In this document: one piece after another, positions 8,985-17,199 of the stretch
How the letters are laid out: each line of letters begins with the position of its first letter
How positions within the stretch are numbered: position 1 is the stretch's first letter
Origin: Gracilariopsis chorda
Lineage: Eukaryota > Rhodophyta > Florideophyceae > Gracilariales > Gracilariaceae
DNA: 20,965 nt
NCBI GenBank assembly: GCA_003194525.1
Contig: NBIV01000848.1
Coordinates: 1-20,965, forward strand
Direction: 5' to 3'
Notes under the pieces: generated by a model
Database searches by the model: none
Seen by the model: the letters and a program-made list of their open reading frames with translations, nothing else
What the model was told of the DNA's origin: nothing
Program-made: the position numbers and the translations under genes

Positions 8985-11109
8985 CGTGACACCACTCGAG
9001 ATGTGGAGTGGATATGAACCTGACTTGAGCAATCTGCGTGTGTTCGGTAGCCGGTGCTGGTACAAAGTGGTGGACCACAAGCTGAAGAAGCTGGAGCAAC
9101 GTGCCGTGGAGGCGATCTTTATTGGGTACACATCTGGATCGAACGGTTATAAACTGTGGGATGCGCAAAAGAAGAAGGTGGTTGTGTCGAGAGATGTGAG
9201 GTTTGACGAATGTAGTGGTTCAGATCAAGGTACTGACCACGTTGATGATGACGACTATGCTGAGATCGACATCTCGGACAAGCCGAAATCAAACATCACC
9301 TCCACCTCTACTAAACCCACCGATGCTGCCCAAGTTGAACCCGCTGCACCAGATACTCCACCAGAAGAAGCTTCAGGCAGTGGCCACGATGAGCCCACAG
9401 CTGAGACAGAAGTTGAGCCCGATGTACCAGATCCACCACCACTTCGGAGATCCACTCGTGAGCGTAGAGCGCCTACCTCGTGGTGGCGCGGCACTGCCCT
9501 ACTCACTGCCAGTGATGACGTCCCATCCTCATACTCCGATGCGGTGTCACGTCCTGATTCAAAAGCGTGGACCAAGGCCATGAACAGTGAGTACGAGTCT
9601 CTGATGGAGCATGACACATGGGAGTTAGTGCCAAGGCCAGCTGACAGCAACGTGATATCATCCAAGTGGGTATTTGTGCAAAAATATGAGGCTGGCGACA
9701 ACGATGAACCGACAGTGAGGTACAAGGCTCGTGTGGTGGCTCGAGGGTTTCTGCAGATCGAAGGTGTAGACTTCTCCGAGACGTATGCACCAGTGGTCAA
9801 ATTCACATCCATTAGAATGATTCTGTCCATTGTAGCAGTGCAGGACTATCATCTGCACCAGATGGATGTGAAGACTGCATTCTTGAATGGCGACCTGGAA
9901 GAGACTGTGTACATGGAGCAGCCGGACGGATTCATCAAACCTGGGAACGAGGACTTGGTATGCCTTCTCAAGAAAGCCATCTATGGGCTACGACAGGCAT
10001 CAAGGCAGTGGTTTGCAAAGATGTACTTGTTCCTCGTTGGTTGGATGGGTCTGAAGCCAAACGTCGCAGACGAGTGCGTCTACACCGGAGAGGTACTGGG
10101 AGCGCTTGTGATCATTGCTCTTTATGTGGACGACTTGCTCATTGCGAGTCCAAGTATGGAGACAATGAATCGCGTAAAGCGTGAACTGTCAAAACGTTTT
10201 CAGATGAAGGATCTCAGTGAAGCGCGCATGGTACTTGGGTTCGAGATCCATCGTGATCGATCCAAAAGACAGCTGTACCTGACACAGTCTGCATACACGC
10301 GTAAGGTCTTAGAACGTTTTGGCATGTTGCAGTGCAAACCAATGGACACTCCCATGGACTCTGGTGCTGACCTCACTAAGGTAGAAGAGCCTCTGACGAA
10401 CATCCCGTATCGCCAGGTGATCGGTTGTCTGATGTATCTCTCTGTTGGCACTCGACCGGACATCTCGTTTGCAGTGTCCAAGCTAGCCAAGTATGTCGAG
10501 AAACCTGGAGAGACTCATTGGAAAGCGGTCAAGCGTGTTCTGCGTTACCTCAATGGCACTCGCTCCTTCGGACTTACTTATGGCACCACGACTGATACTC
10601 AGCTGTATGGATACGTAGACTCTGACTGGGCAGGTGATACATCCAACCGCAAGTCCACCAGTGGGTATGTGTTCATGATGTGCGGTGCTCCTGTGTCTTG
10701 GAGCTCGCGCCAACAGGAAGTAGTTGCATTGTCTAGCGCTGAGGCTGAGTATGTGAGTCTGTGCAGTGGGACGAAGGAAGCGATCTGGCTGAGACGACTG
10801 TGGAGTGGCATTGGCAACGCAAGTGGACTACACGTGGATGAGTCAGTGACGCTAATGGTTGAGCCCACAACTGTGTACGTGGACAACCAAGGTTGCATCG
10901 ACCTTGCTCGAAATGGAGTTGTGAACAAGCGTACTAAGCACATTGATATTCGCTTTCACTTCACCAGAGAGGCTCTACGCGACAAAGCCGTCCAGTTGCA
11001 ATACTGCTCCACGGAAGACATGGTTGCCGATATGCTGACGAAAGCGCTCGGTCGAGTTAAGCTGGCAAGGTTCCGCGGTGACTGTGGCTTGCTCCCCTTT
11101 GACCTTTGA
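8935..11109 (+). CDS. Integrase C-terminus, reverse transcriptase and RNase H of B1 (open frame)
   Basis: This is a 724-codon uninterrupted frame; its first ATG is incidental, since the true chain continues from integrase. Residues 1-90 are the integrase tail (GYEPDLSNLRVFG, the copia GKGY-like C-terminal region). Residues 93-165 are an acidic, Pro/Ser-rich linker, and 170-185 a basic RRSTRERRAP patch. RT spans about 220-470, with KARVVARG, DVKTAFLNGD, YGLRQA and the catalytic YVDD at 397-400 (10123-10134). RNase H spans about 550-700, with VDSDWAGD (D562/D564), SAEAEY (E604), VDNQG (D650) and TKHIDIRFHF. This enzyme pair turns element RNA into double-stranded cDNA in the particle. All catalytic residues look present. 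Confidence 0.93.
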   Translation: MQCYVRNRVTCKALPSDVTPLEMWSGYEPDLSNLRVFGSRCWYKVVDHKLKKLEQRAVEAIFIGYTSGSNGYKLWDAQKKKVVVSRDVRFDECSGSDQGTDHVDDDDYAEIDISDKPKSNITSTSTKPTDAAQVEPAAPDTPPEEASGSGHDEPTAETEVEPDVPDPPPLRRSTRERRAPTSWWRGTALLTASDDVPSSYSDAVSRPDSKAWTKAMNSEYESLMEHDTWELVPRPADSNVISSKWVFVQKYEAGDNDEPTVRYKARVVARGFLQIEGVDFSETYAPVVKFTSIRMILSIVAVQDYHLHQMDVKTAFLNGDLEETVYMEQPDGFIKPGNEDLVCLLKKAIYGLRQASRQWFAKMYLFLVGWMGLKPNVADECVYTGEVLGALVIIALYVDDLLIASPSMETMNRVKRELSKRFQMKDLSEARMVLGFEIHRDRSKRQLYLTQSAYTRKVLERFGMLQCKPMDTPMDSGADLTKVEEPLTNIPYRQVIGCLMYLSVGTRPDISFAVSKLAKYVEKPGETHWKAVKRVLRYLNGTRSFGLTYGTTTDTQLYGYVDSDWAGDTSNRKSTSGYVFMMCGAPVSWSSRQQEVVALSSAEAEYVSLCSGTKEAIWLRRLWSGIGNASGLHVDESVTLMVEPTTVYVDNQGCIDLARNGVVNKRTKHIDIRFHFTREALRDKAVQLQYCSTEDMVADMLTKALGRVKLARFRGDCGLLPFDL

Positions 11110-11119
11110 AGTCAGTGAC

Positions 11120-11128
11120 AGAGGGGGG
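11120..11128 (+). other. Polypurine tract of B1
   Basis: AGAGGGGGG ends directly before the TG of LTR2 and only 10 bp after the pol stop codon. It is the expected plus-strand primer that resists RNase H. The stop-to-LTR distance is just 19 bp, so there is no room for a further gene such as env. Confidence 0.85.
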
Positions 11129-11922
11129 TGTTGGCAGTAGTACCTGTGCTGTCACTGAAAACCAAATGTTCCGGGGAGCATGGGCTGTTTTAGAGGGTAC
11201 CTCTGCAAAAGCGCATATGCGCGTGTGCGCGAACCCAACGTGAAACTGGCTTCTGATTGGCTACTGCAAATGTACATATGCAACGTGGTGCGTACAAGTG
11301 GTATGGCATAACTGGATCGGTTGGACACACCCACGTGTCCAGCTACTACAGTGGTCACAGTGTACGTTGTGTGCAGGGGATACTGGTGAAGTGGTTGACA
11401 CCTGGTACAAGTGGTACAGCAGTGGTTGGTACAATGGTAAGGTGCGCATGCACTGTCAACAGGTTTACACATGCACGGGTATATTGATGACGTGGGTGTT
11501 GTGTGCATTGCCACTTGATGCATTGCCACTTGATGACATGGCACTAACACCACAGGCTACGTGCCGACTTACCGTGACGTGTTGACTTACCGTGATGTGT
11601 TGGCATGTGCTGGCGTGTGTTGGAGTCGTGAATTTGTGCCTTGTCATGGTCATGTGTATGCACGTAACTATTACGGAACGTTGGTGCGTTGGTGTGCGTT
11701 GATGTAATGAGGTTGTGCTGAGCTGACTATGTCATGTTAGATGATGATTGGTAGAATTGAATGTCCCTGCTTAGTGGTTTAGGTTTTACTTGTAGTTGGT
11801 GTTCCCGCGCAATTCGAGTTTAGAGTGGTACATAAGATGTGCCTGAAGGACCTCCAAGTAAATCCAAGCTAGAGCTGGCGAACTTCCCTTCCATCCCCTC
11901 AACTTCCTTTCAACTTTCAACA
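11129..11922 (+). repeat. LTR2, 3' LTR of B1 (possibly also 5' LTR of the A' unit)
   Basis: The 794-bp LTR has the same ends as LTR1. It has a local duplication, ATTGCCACTTGATGC repeated near 11507-11535, where LTR3 has only GCCATATGATG. The TATA-like site is the TACATAA variant (11829-11835). It is joined on the left to the B1 polypurine tract. On the right it is joined to family A leader through AG/CGGAGG, with no PBS, so it is not an intact 5' LTR for the sequence that follows. Confidence 0.95.
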
Positions 11923-12300
11923 GCGGAGGTAGTTTCTCCCGTCAGTGCGCCCGCTTTTACGAAGTTAGTTTCCTTTCCGAGTGTGCTTCAGAGCTGCTCG
12001 TGAGTATACTCCAGGCGTCGAGAACCCGAAATCCGCCTGTGATTCGCGTACCAGACGCGTCTGGACGAGCGTTGAGACTTGGTTACACGGTCTCCGCTGG
12101 CGCCCTCGCTGTTAAGTGTTGAGTATAATCCACTCCAGCATCACCCACATAGTGTGACATCCGCTATCAGTCCAAAGCTGTACCGCCAAAACAGCCCTCT
12201 CGTCTATTCTGATAGCGATTCTAAGCATCGAGTCCCTCACTCTGCTTCATTTTCGTACCTTGTTTGTTCTAATTTCGGTTACTGAACTCGTTCTGGAACC
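11923..12300 (+). other. Truncated leader of A'
   Basis: The first 30 bp (11924-11953) equal the B leader block. The sequence then switches to family A leader, sharing GAGTATACTCC, GACGCGTCT and GACTTGGTTACACGGTCTCCGC with A-minus. There are no genes here. The end, CTGGAACC before the ATG, matches A-minus. Confidence 0.65.
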
Positions 12301-15219
12301 ATGTCAGACTCCGAAGTTGAGTCAGAAACCACTTCTGGTGTGAAGATCCCGCGCTTCCACGGTAAGCGGGGAGAAGATTACACCCTATGGAGACACCGTC
12401 TACGTGCTGCATGTCGTATTAAAGGTGTCTGGAATGTCGTTATGTCAAGTTCGGAGGAGTCATCTAGTGGAATAATGACACAAGCGTCTGGTTCTAGTGC
12501 TACCCAGACACCCTCCCGTACACTCGCAAAGCGCGAAAAGGCATGTGCAATCATCATTTGTGCACTTGGTGATGCCCCGTTGCGTGTAGTTATGGATGTG
12601 GATGATGACCCCGGTCGCATGCTTCAACTACTTGATGCGCGATATGCCTCAAACAGGACAGTGTCTCGTATAGCCGTGCAGACTCAGCTGTTCAGAATGT
12701 CGTATAATGGCCAAAACATGTCCGAATTCGTGGACCAGTTTGCCTCTCTGTTCTCGCAGCTGGACCGCATGGGCAAAGATGCCGCCATACCAGAGTCTCA
12801 CAAGGCACCTATGCTTCTGGCATCTATTGACCCCAACTGCTCATTGGAATCAACTGCAGCAGCACTGAGGACCAAGGAGATCTCGGAACTGACCTGGGAC
12901 TATGTAGCAACAACCCTAATTGATGAATATAATGCTCGTCAAATGGGGTCAAGCAGTTCTGGTAGAGGGCGCAATCGCAAGAAGAACAAGAACAGGGGTG
13001 GTTCCCGTATTAGCGGACACAGCAAATTATCAAATGGTATTGAGAATGATGGTAACGCATCAGATTCAACCACTGTGAACGACCCCACTGGTCGTGCATA
13101 TGCTGCTGGAAACAAAAATGGGTACCACTGCACCTTTTGTGACCGCGATGGACACACCCAGGACCGTTGTCACATGAATCCGGACAATCCTGACAACCAT
13201 TTACCACAAGCTATCTTGGATCAGCTAAGGCTAAATGCAGTCGAAAAGCCTAAACGTTCCGCCAAGTCATCGCTGAAAGCATCCAAGGTTGAGATTGCTG
13301 GAGTCGCAGGTGAAAAGTCATCAGTGGTACCACCGGTTAATGAGTGCATTGACACATATGCAGACAGTGGCGCTACGTCTCATTTCTTTTGTTCGGTGTC
13401 GGCGTTCGTCCCAACCACAATGTTCGACATACCACATAGGACAATTGAACTAGCTGACAACACCACGGTCACTGCCACGCAACAAGGAGATGTGGTATTA
13501 CCGTTTGTGGATGTCAATCTTAGGTTGTCTAATGTGCTGCTCGTTCCGAATCTTGGATATAACCTAGTTTCTGTAGGGCGGTTGGCTGACAAAGGTATCC
13601 ACTCACTGTTTTGTGATAAGGAAGTACGCCTACAACACGAAGATGGGTTTGAGGTCGGGCATGGGACTCGTCATCATCGCTCCCGTTTATACACCCTGCC
13701 AAACCCAATCGACCATACGGACACATCCACGGTGCTTGCTGCTACCGACGAGCGCACTAGTTCATTGTGGCACCGCCGACTGGCACATATGAATGAACAT
13801 GACCTTCAAAGAGTTCATGCTCACGTCGACGGTGTACCAAACATCAAGGGCATGGAGGAGGTATGTCGACCATGCCGCCTTGCCAAGGCGCATAAACTGC
13901 CATTTCAGGGCAAGTTTGAACGAGCCAAGCAGGTTGGGGACGTGGTGCACTCGGACATTATCGGTCCGTTGGTGCCATCATTCCCCGACCGATTCCGGTA
14001 TGCATCCGGATTTGTCGATGATCACTCACGATATGCAGTCCTTGGGTTCATGGTGCACAGAACTGAGATCAGCGAAGTGTTCTTGGGAGTAAAGCAGAAG
14101 CTCAAACAGCTTGGAGGAGAGCATGTGCTTATTCGAAAACTGCACTCTGACAACGCAGAAGAGTATATTGCTTTGCAACACAATCCCGACAATGGTCTTC
14201 AGGAGGTATCGTTTTCTCCTCCGTATACCCCACAACACAATGCTATTGCGGAGCGCATCAATCGCACTATGGGGGAAGCTGCCCGAGCTTTGCTGATTCA
14301 AGCAAGTTTACCAGACTGTTTGTGGCCATATGCACTGAAACATGTGATTTATATTCGCAATAGAGTGCCCCATTCCACCACTGGCGTGACCCCGTATGTG
14401 TTGGTCACTGACAATAGGCCTTCTTTGAAGTATATCAAAGTATTTGGATGTGCCGCATATGTATTAAAAATGAACCCGGGCACCAAGTTCGAGTCTCGTG
14501 CACTTGAGGGAGTGTACTTGCAGACTCTTGAGCATGGTGTTTACGAGGTCCTAATATCGGGTGACGACGATATTCCTCGAATAGTAAGGTCGCGTCATGT
14601 CACCTTTGATGAATCTAGGTTCCCTGGTGTACCGTATCTAAGCAATTATATGGATGACGAGAGTGCATCAGATGCGACTTATAGTTCTGAGGATGATGTA
14701 GGCTCCACCAGCTCTGAAGAATTTTATGTTGACGATGTTGCGGACGTCATTTCAGAATCCGAAAATGGCAGCATAGACCATTCTGGGGCACCTGTAAACG
14801 TGACTGCTAACTCTGCACCACCAGATATTGTTACTGATGACCACAATTCCGGCAACGAAGAGGGGTCAGAGAGTGATGCAGAGAACATTGAACAAGCAAA
14901 TCTCGACTCTGAGTCACAGTCACGCTATCCTCGTCGCACTAGGCGTGCACCACAACGCTGGTGGCATATGGCTGGCGCGGCCAAATCGGAGGTTAAGGTT
15001 ACCACGAGTGATGATCCCACACTCAAGGAAGCACTCTCCGCACCCCCAACTGAAAGAGAGCAATGGCTACATGCTATCGATGAGGAGTTCACATCCTTGG
15101 AAGACAAGGCTACATGGGTTGCGGATGACTCACCAAAGTCTGCGCCTCTACCAACGCATGTCATTCTGAAGGTGAAACGGGACGCAGACAACTCCGTTGA
15201 CCGATTTCGAGCTCGAGTA
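11923..15219 (+). mobile_element. Family A' Ty1/copia segment bounded by B-type LTRs (possible chimera)
   Basis: This segment holds leader plus gag, protease, integrase and the first part of RT of a family A element. It starts abruptly at the end of LTR2, without PBS or the upstream leader seen in A-minus, and stops abruptly at LTR3 inside RT. The 3' break is most simply the insertion of B2, and GAGTA at 15215-15219 would be the target duplication. The 5' break coincides with a GT-AG splice junction of the family B leader. The missing RT and RNase H are predicted to resume beyond the 3' LTR of B2, outside the window. Confidence 0.8.
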
Positions 15220-15231
15220 TGTTGGCAGTAG
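12301..15231 (+). CDS. gag-PR-IN-partial RT polyprotein of A', truncated by B2 insertion
   Basis: The frame has 976 codons, of which the first 973 belong to the element; the last three (Cys-Trp-Gln) and the TAG stop come from LTR3. Gag covers about 1-260, with PRFHGKRGEDYTLWRHR near the N terminus and a basic stretch at 220-235. The zinc knuckle is C277-X2-C280-X4-H285-X4-C290. Protease has the DSG at 355-357 (ADSGATSHFF). Integrase has H491-X4-H496-X25-C522-X2-C525 and the acidic triad D552, D617, E651, with 33 rather than 35 residues between the last two. An acidic Ser-rich linker follows (about 785-870), then RYPRRTRRAP, then the first RT residues (VDRFRARV). Start context and homology to A-minus support this ATG. 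Without RT and RNase H the product could make particles at most. The intact frame shows the copy is young. Confidence 0.9.
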   Translation: MSDSEVESETTSGVKIPRFHGKRGEDYTLWRHRLRAACRIKGVWNVVMSSSEESSSGIMTQASGSSATQTPSRTLAKREKACAIIICALGDAPLRVVMDVDDDPGRMLQLLDARYASNRTVSRIAVQTQLFRMSYNGQNMSEFVDQFASLFSQLDRMGKDAAIPESHKAPMLLASIDPNCSLESTAAALRTKEISELTWDYVATTLIDEYNARQMGSSSSGRGRNRKKNKNRGGSRISGHSKLSNGIENDGNASDSTTVNDPTGRAYAAGNKNGYHCTFCDRDGHTQDRCHMNPDNPDNHLPQAILDQLRLNAVEKPKRSAKSSLKASKVEIAGVAGEKSSVVPPVNECIDTYADSGATSHFFCSVSAFVPTTMFDIPHRTIELADNTTVTATQQGDVVLPFVDVNLRLSNVLLVPNLGYNLVSVGRLADKGIHSLFCDKEVRLQHEDGFEVGHGTRHHRSRLYTLPNPIDHTDTSTVLAATDERTSSLWHRRLAHMNEHDLQRVHAHVDGVPNIKGMEEVCRPCRLAKAHKLPFQGKFERAKQVGDVVHSDIIGPLVPSFPDRFRYASGFVDDHSRYAVLGFMVHRTEISEVFLGVKQKLKQLGGEHVLIRKLHSDNAEEYIALQHNPDNGLQEVSFSPPYTPQHNAIAERINRTMGEAARALLIQASLPDCLWPYALKHVIYIRNRVPHSTTGVTPYVLVTDNRPSLKYIKVFGCAAYVLKMNPGTKFESRALEGVYLQTLEHGVYEVLISGDDDIPRIVRSRHVTFDESRFPGVPYLSNYMDDESASDATYSSEDDVGSTSSEEFYVDDVADVISESENGSIDHSGAPVNVTANSAPPDIVTDDHNSGNEEGSESDAENIEQANLDSESQSRYPRRTRRAPQRWWHMAGAAKSEVKVTTSDDPTLKEALSAPPTEREQWLHAIDEEFTSLEDKATWVADDSPKSAPLPTHVILKVKRDADNSVDRFRARVCWQ

Positions 15232-15980
15232 TACCTGTGCTGTCACTGAAAACCAAATGTTCCGGGGAGCATGGGCTGTTTTAGAGGGTACCTCTGCAAA
15301 AGCGCATATGCGCGTGTGCGCGAACCCAACGTGAAACTGGCTTCTGATTGGCTACTGCAAATGTACATATGCAACGTGGTGCGTACAAGTGGTATGGCAT
15401 AACTGGATCGGTTGGACACACCCACGTGTCCAGCTACTACAGTGGTCACAGTGTACGTTGTGTGCAGGGGATACTGATGAAGTGGTTGACACCTGGTACA
15501 AGTGGTACAGCAGTGGTTGGTACAATGGTAAGGTGCGCATGCACTGTCAACAGGTTTACACATGCACGGGTATATTGATGACGTGGGTGTTGTGTGCATT
15601 GCCATATGATGACATGGCACTAACACCACAGGTTACGTGCCGACTTACCGTGACGTGTTGACTTACCGTGATGTGTTGGCATGTGCTGGCGTGTGTTGGA
15701 GTCGTGAATTTGTGCCTTGTCATGGTCATGTGTATGCACGTAACTATTACAGAACATTGGTGTAATGAGGTTGTGCTGAGCTGGCTATGTCATGTTAGAT
15801 GATGATTGGTAGTATTGAGTGTCCCTGCTTAGTGGTTTAGGTTTTACTTGTAGTTGGTGTTCCCGCGCAATTCGAGTTTAGAGTGGTATATAAGATGTGC
15901 CTGAAGGACCTCCAAGTAAATCCAAGCCAGAGCTGGCGAACTTCCCTTCCATCCCCTCAACTTCCTTTCAACTTTCAACA
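15220..15980 (+). repeat. LTR3, 5' LTR of B2
   Basis: The 761-bp LTR has TGTTG...CAACA ends. It is shorter than LTR1 and LTR2 because it lacks a stretch near 15752-15763 (a GGTGCGTTGGTGTGCGTTG-like repeat) and one repeat unit near 15600. It keeps the 12-bp palindrome (15302-15313) and the 18-bp tandem repeat (15642-15677). It alone has the consensus TATATAA. Confidence 0.95.
15887..15893 (+). promoter_or_regulatory. TATA box of LTR3
   Basis: TATATAAG lies 88-94 bp before the LTR end, matching TACATAAG in the other two LTRs. This is the best core-promoter match in the window. Confidence 0.55.
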
Positions 15981-15995
15981 GGTTATGGGCCCAGC
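15981..15995 (+). other. Primer-binding site of B2, half-tRNA type (initiator Met)
   Basis: This is the same 15 bases as at 5878-5892, directly after LTR3. They complement the anticodon arm of initiator tRNA-Met and overlap a CAG/GTTATG donor-like site. Confidence 0.85.
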
Positions 15996-17040
15996 CCCGC
16001 TGACCGCTGCCGCTATCCCTTTCCGTATCGTTCGTCTGTCGCCGCTCTCCCTCACCGCCGTTCATCCGTTTCGCTGTTGTTGCCTCTTTCGTCGTTGCGT
16101 CGGGTGTCTTGATCCCATTGTTGGTCGGTGTTGGTCATTCTCCTTGGGTTTGCGTTCCTCCCTGAGGGCGTTGTGGTGGTAGTGGTTCGACGTTTACTTC
16201 CTATCGTTGTTGAGTTGGGCCTCCGTTGTTGCCCGTGTTGTCGATCGCTATCTACTTTGTGTATGACACTCCCTCTATCTTGTGTTTTAGGATCCCCGAG
16301 TCGTTTGTCGGGTCGTATCCGTGAGGTCGAGTCGGTCTAGTTTCGAAGTCTGGGCTCCATGATCGTGTGCTCAGCAGTTGTTTGTTTTTCGTGTTTGTTA
16401 ATCATCATCTGGTGTCCAGTGCGACGAGCGGTTGATCCGGGTTACTTTGGGTGATTCCAGGTATCCGGGGACGTGAGCCTGGCGGCTTGAACCAAAGCGG
16501 GTGTACTGTCGAGCGGCTTCCCACCGGTCCATTTGGACAGATAACGGTGACGGTCGTTAAGACCTGGTAAGTTCAGCGGGTGCATCTGTGGACGGGGTGC
16601 CGTGGCGTACTGCGCTGGTGCGGGTGATTGAATTATTTGTTTTGATCCTGACTGCGTGTCGGGATTCTTGGGCTGTTGCGAAGGTATTCCATAACGAGCT
16701 TTTGATCCGTGCATCTGACCCTTGGGCGTTTGTGCGGGGAGGCGACGTGGCGTAGGCTGACCTCCTTCTTAGGATCAGGCCGCGTGTGACCTTAAGTGGT
16801 TGCGCGTTAGCAGCGTACTTTGGTTGCCATAGTAGCTTCAGTTGCGAGGTCGCGCAAGTTCTTGCAAGAGGCCAGAGAGGGTTATACTTGGTGAAGGCAT
16901 ATCTTGGGTCATTAACCATCCTCTGGAAGCCTCGTAGAGAGCGACGCATCTTCTCCTTAGACGTAGGAGAGGGAAGACAGAAGAAGACGTCTTGTACCCG
17001 GAGCATCTCCGGGGGCCAGGGGTCCGACACCCTAGGGTAG

Positions 17041-17070
17041 CGGAGGTAGTTTCTCCCGTCAGTGCGCCCG
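17041..17070 (+). promoter_or_regulatory. Conserved 30-bp leader block, B2 version
   Basis: It is identical to 6927-6956 and 11924-11953, directly after GGGTAG. See the B1 block for the comparison with family A. Confidence 0.6.
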
Positions 17071-17078
17071 AATTTGAA

Positions 17079-17130
17079 GTTTTGTTGTTGTTGTTGTCGT
17101 TGTTTTTGTTGTTATTGTTGTCGTTGTTGC
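17079..17130 (+). repeat. GTT-rich microsatellite in the B2 leader
   Basis: This is an imperfect GTT/TTG run, the same as the tract in B1, ending about 70 bp before the gag ATG. Confidence 0.85.
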
Positions 17131-17199
17131 CATTTTTGTACTACTTAAGTGCCGTAGGTCTTTCATCGCACCTGTGCTGTTTGTTGACATCTACCAAGC

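Larger units (their letters stand above)
7086..11109 (+). pseudogene. gag-pol polyprotein of B1, frameshifted in its 5' half
   Basis: The gag ATG is at 7086, matching 17200 in B2, and the stop is at 11107-11109. Read through the breaks it encodes gag (UBN2-like copia capsid, KLGEDNFHVWK near the N terminus), a zinc knuckle (CYYCGKKGH, about 7721-7760), protease, integrase with HX4HX28CX2C, RT and RNase H. Against B2 it has single-base changes of length near 7542 (-1), 7758 (+1), 7875 (-1), 7925-7936 (+1/-1), 7945 (-1), 8224 (-1) and 8942 (+1), mostly in short homopolymers. The protease DSG is disturbed by the paired change. From 8943 to the stop the frame is clean. Such indels with almost no substitutions look as much like long-read assembly error as like gene decay. 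Confidence 0.88.
5096..11922 (+). mobile_element. Family B Ty1/copia retrotransposon, full length (copy B1)
   Basis: This is a complete element: two LTRs that begin TGTTGG and end CAACA, a primer-binding site directly after LTR1, a 1.2-kb leader, one gag-pol region, and a G-rich polypurine tract directly before LTR2. The bases flanking it are GCTTG on the left and GCGGA on the right, so no 5-bp target-site duplication is visible. That means either the ends no longer belong to one insertion or LTR2 is shared with a neighbouring element. It is nearly identical to B2 at 15220-20965. Confidence 0.93.
15981..17199 (+). other. 5' leader of B2
   Basis: This is 1.2 kb collinear with the B1 leader but with several extra single bases in homopolymers (for example CAGCCCCGC against CAGCCCGC). 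Splice-like signals recur: donor at 15982, pyrimidine-rich acceptor TTGTGTTTTAG near 16290, donor CTG/GTAAGT at 16567, and acceptor before 17041. A minus-strand frame of 157 codons (17030-16557) is open here but is broken to 63 codons in B1. It is treated as a curiosity, not a gene. Confidence 0.6.

Noticed and set aside
9255..9830. 191-codon minus-strand frame in B1 pol, also in B2 (19371-19946)
   Set aside because: It is a shadow of the conserved RT/linker frame. The sense strand carries the clear RT motifs.
11101..11128. Possible extra gene (env-like) between pol and the 3' LTR of family B
   Set aside because: Only 19 bp separate the pol stop codon from LTR2, and the polypurine tract occupies them.
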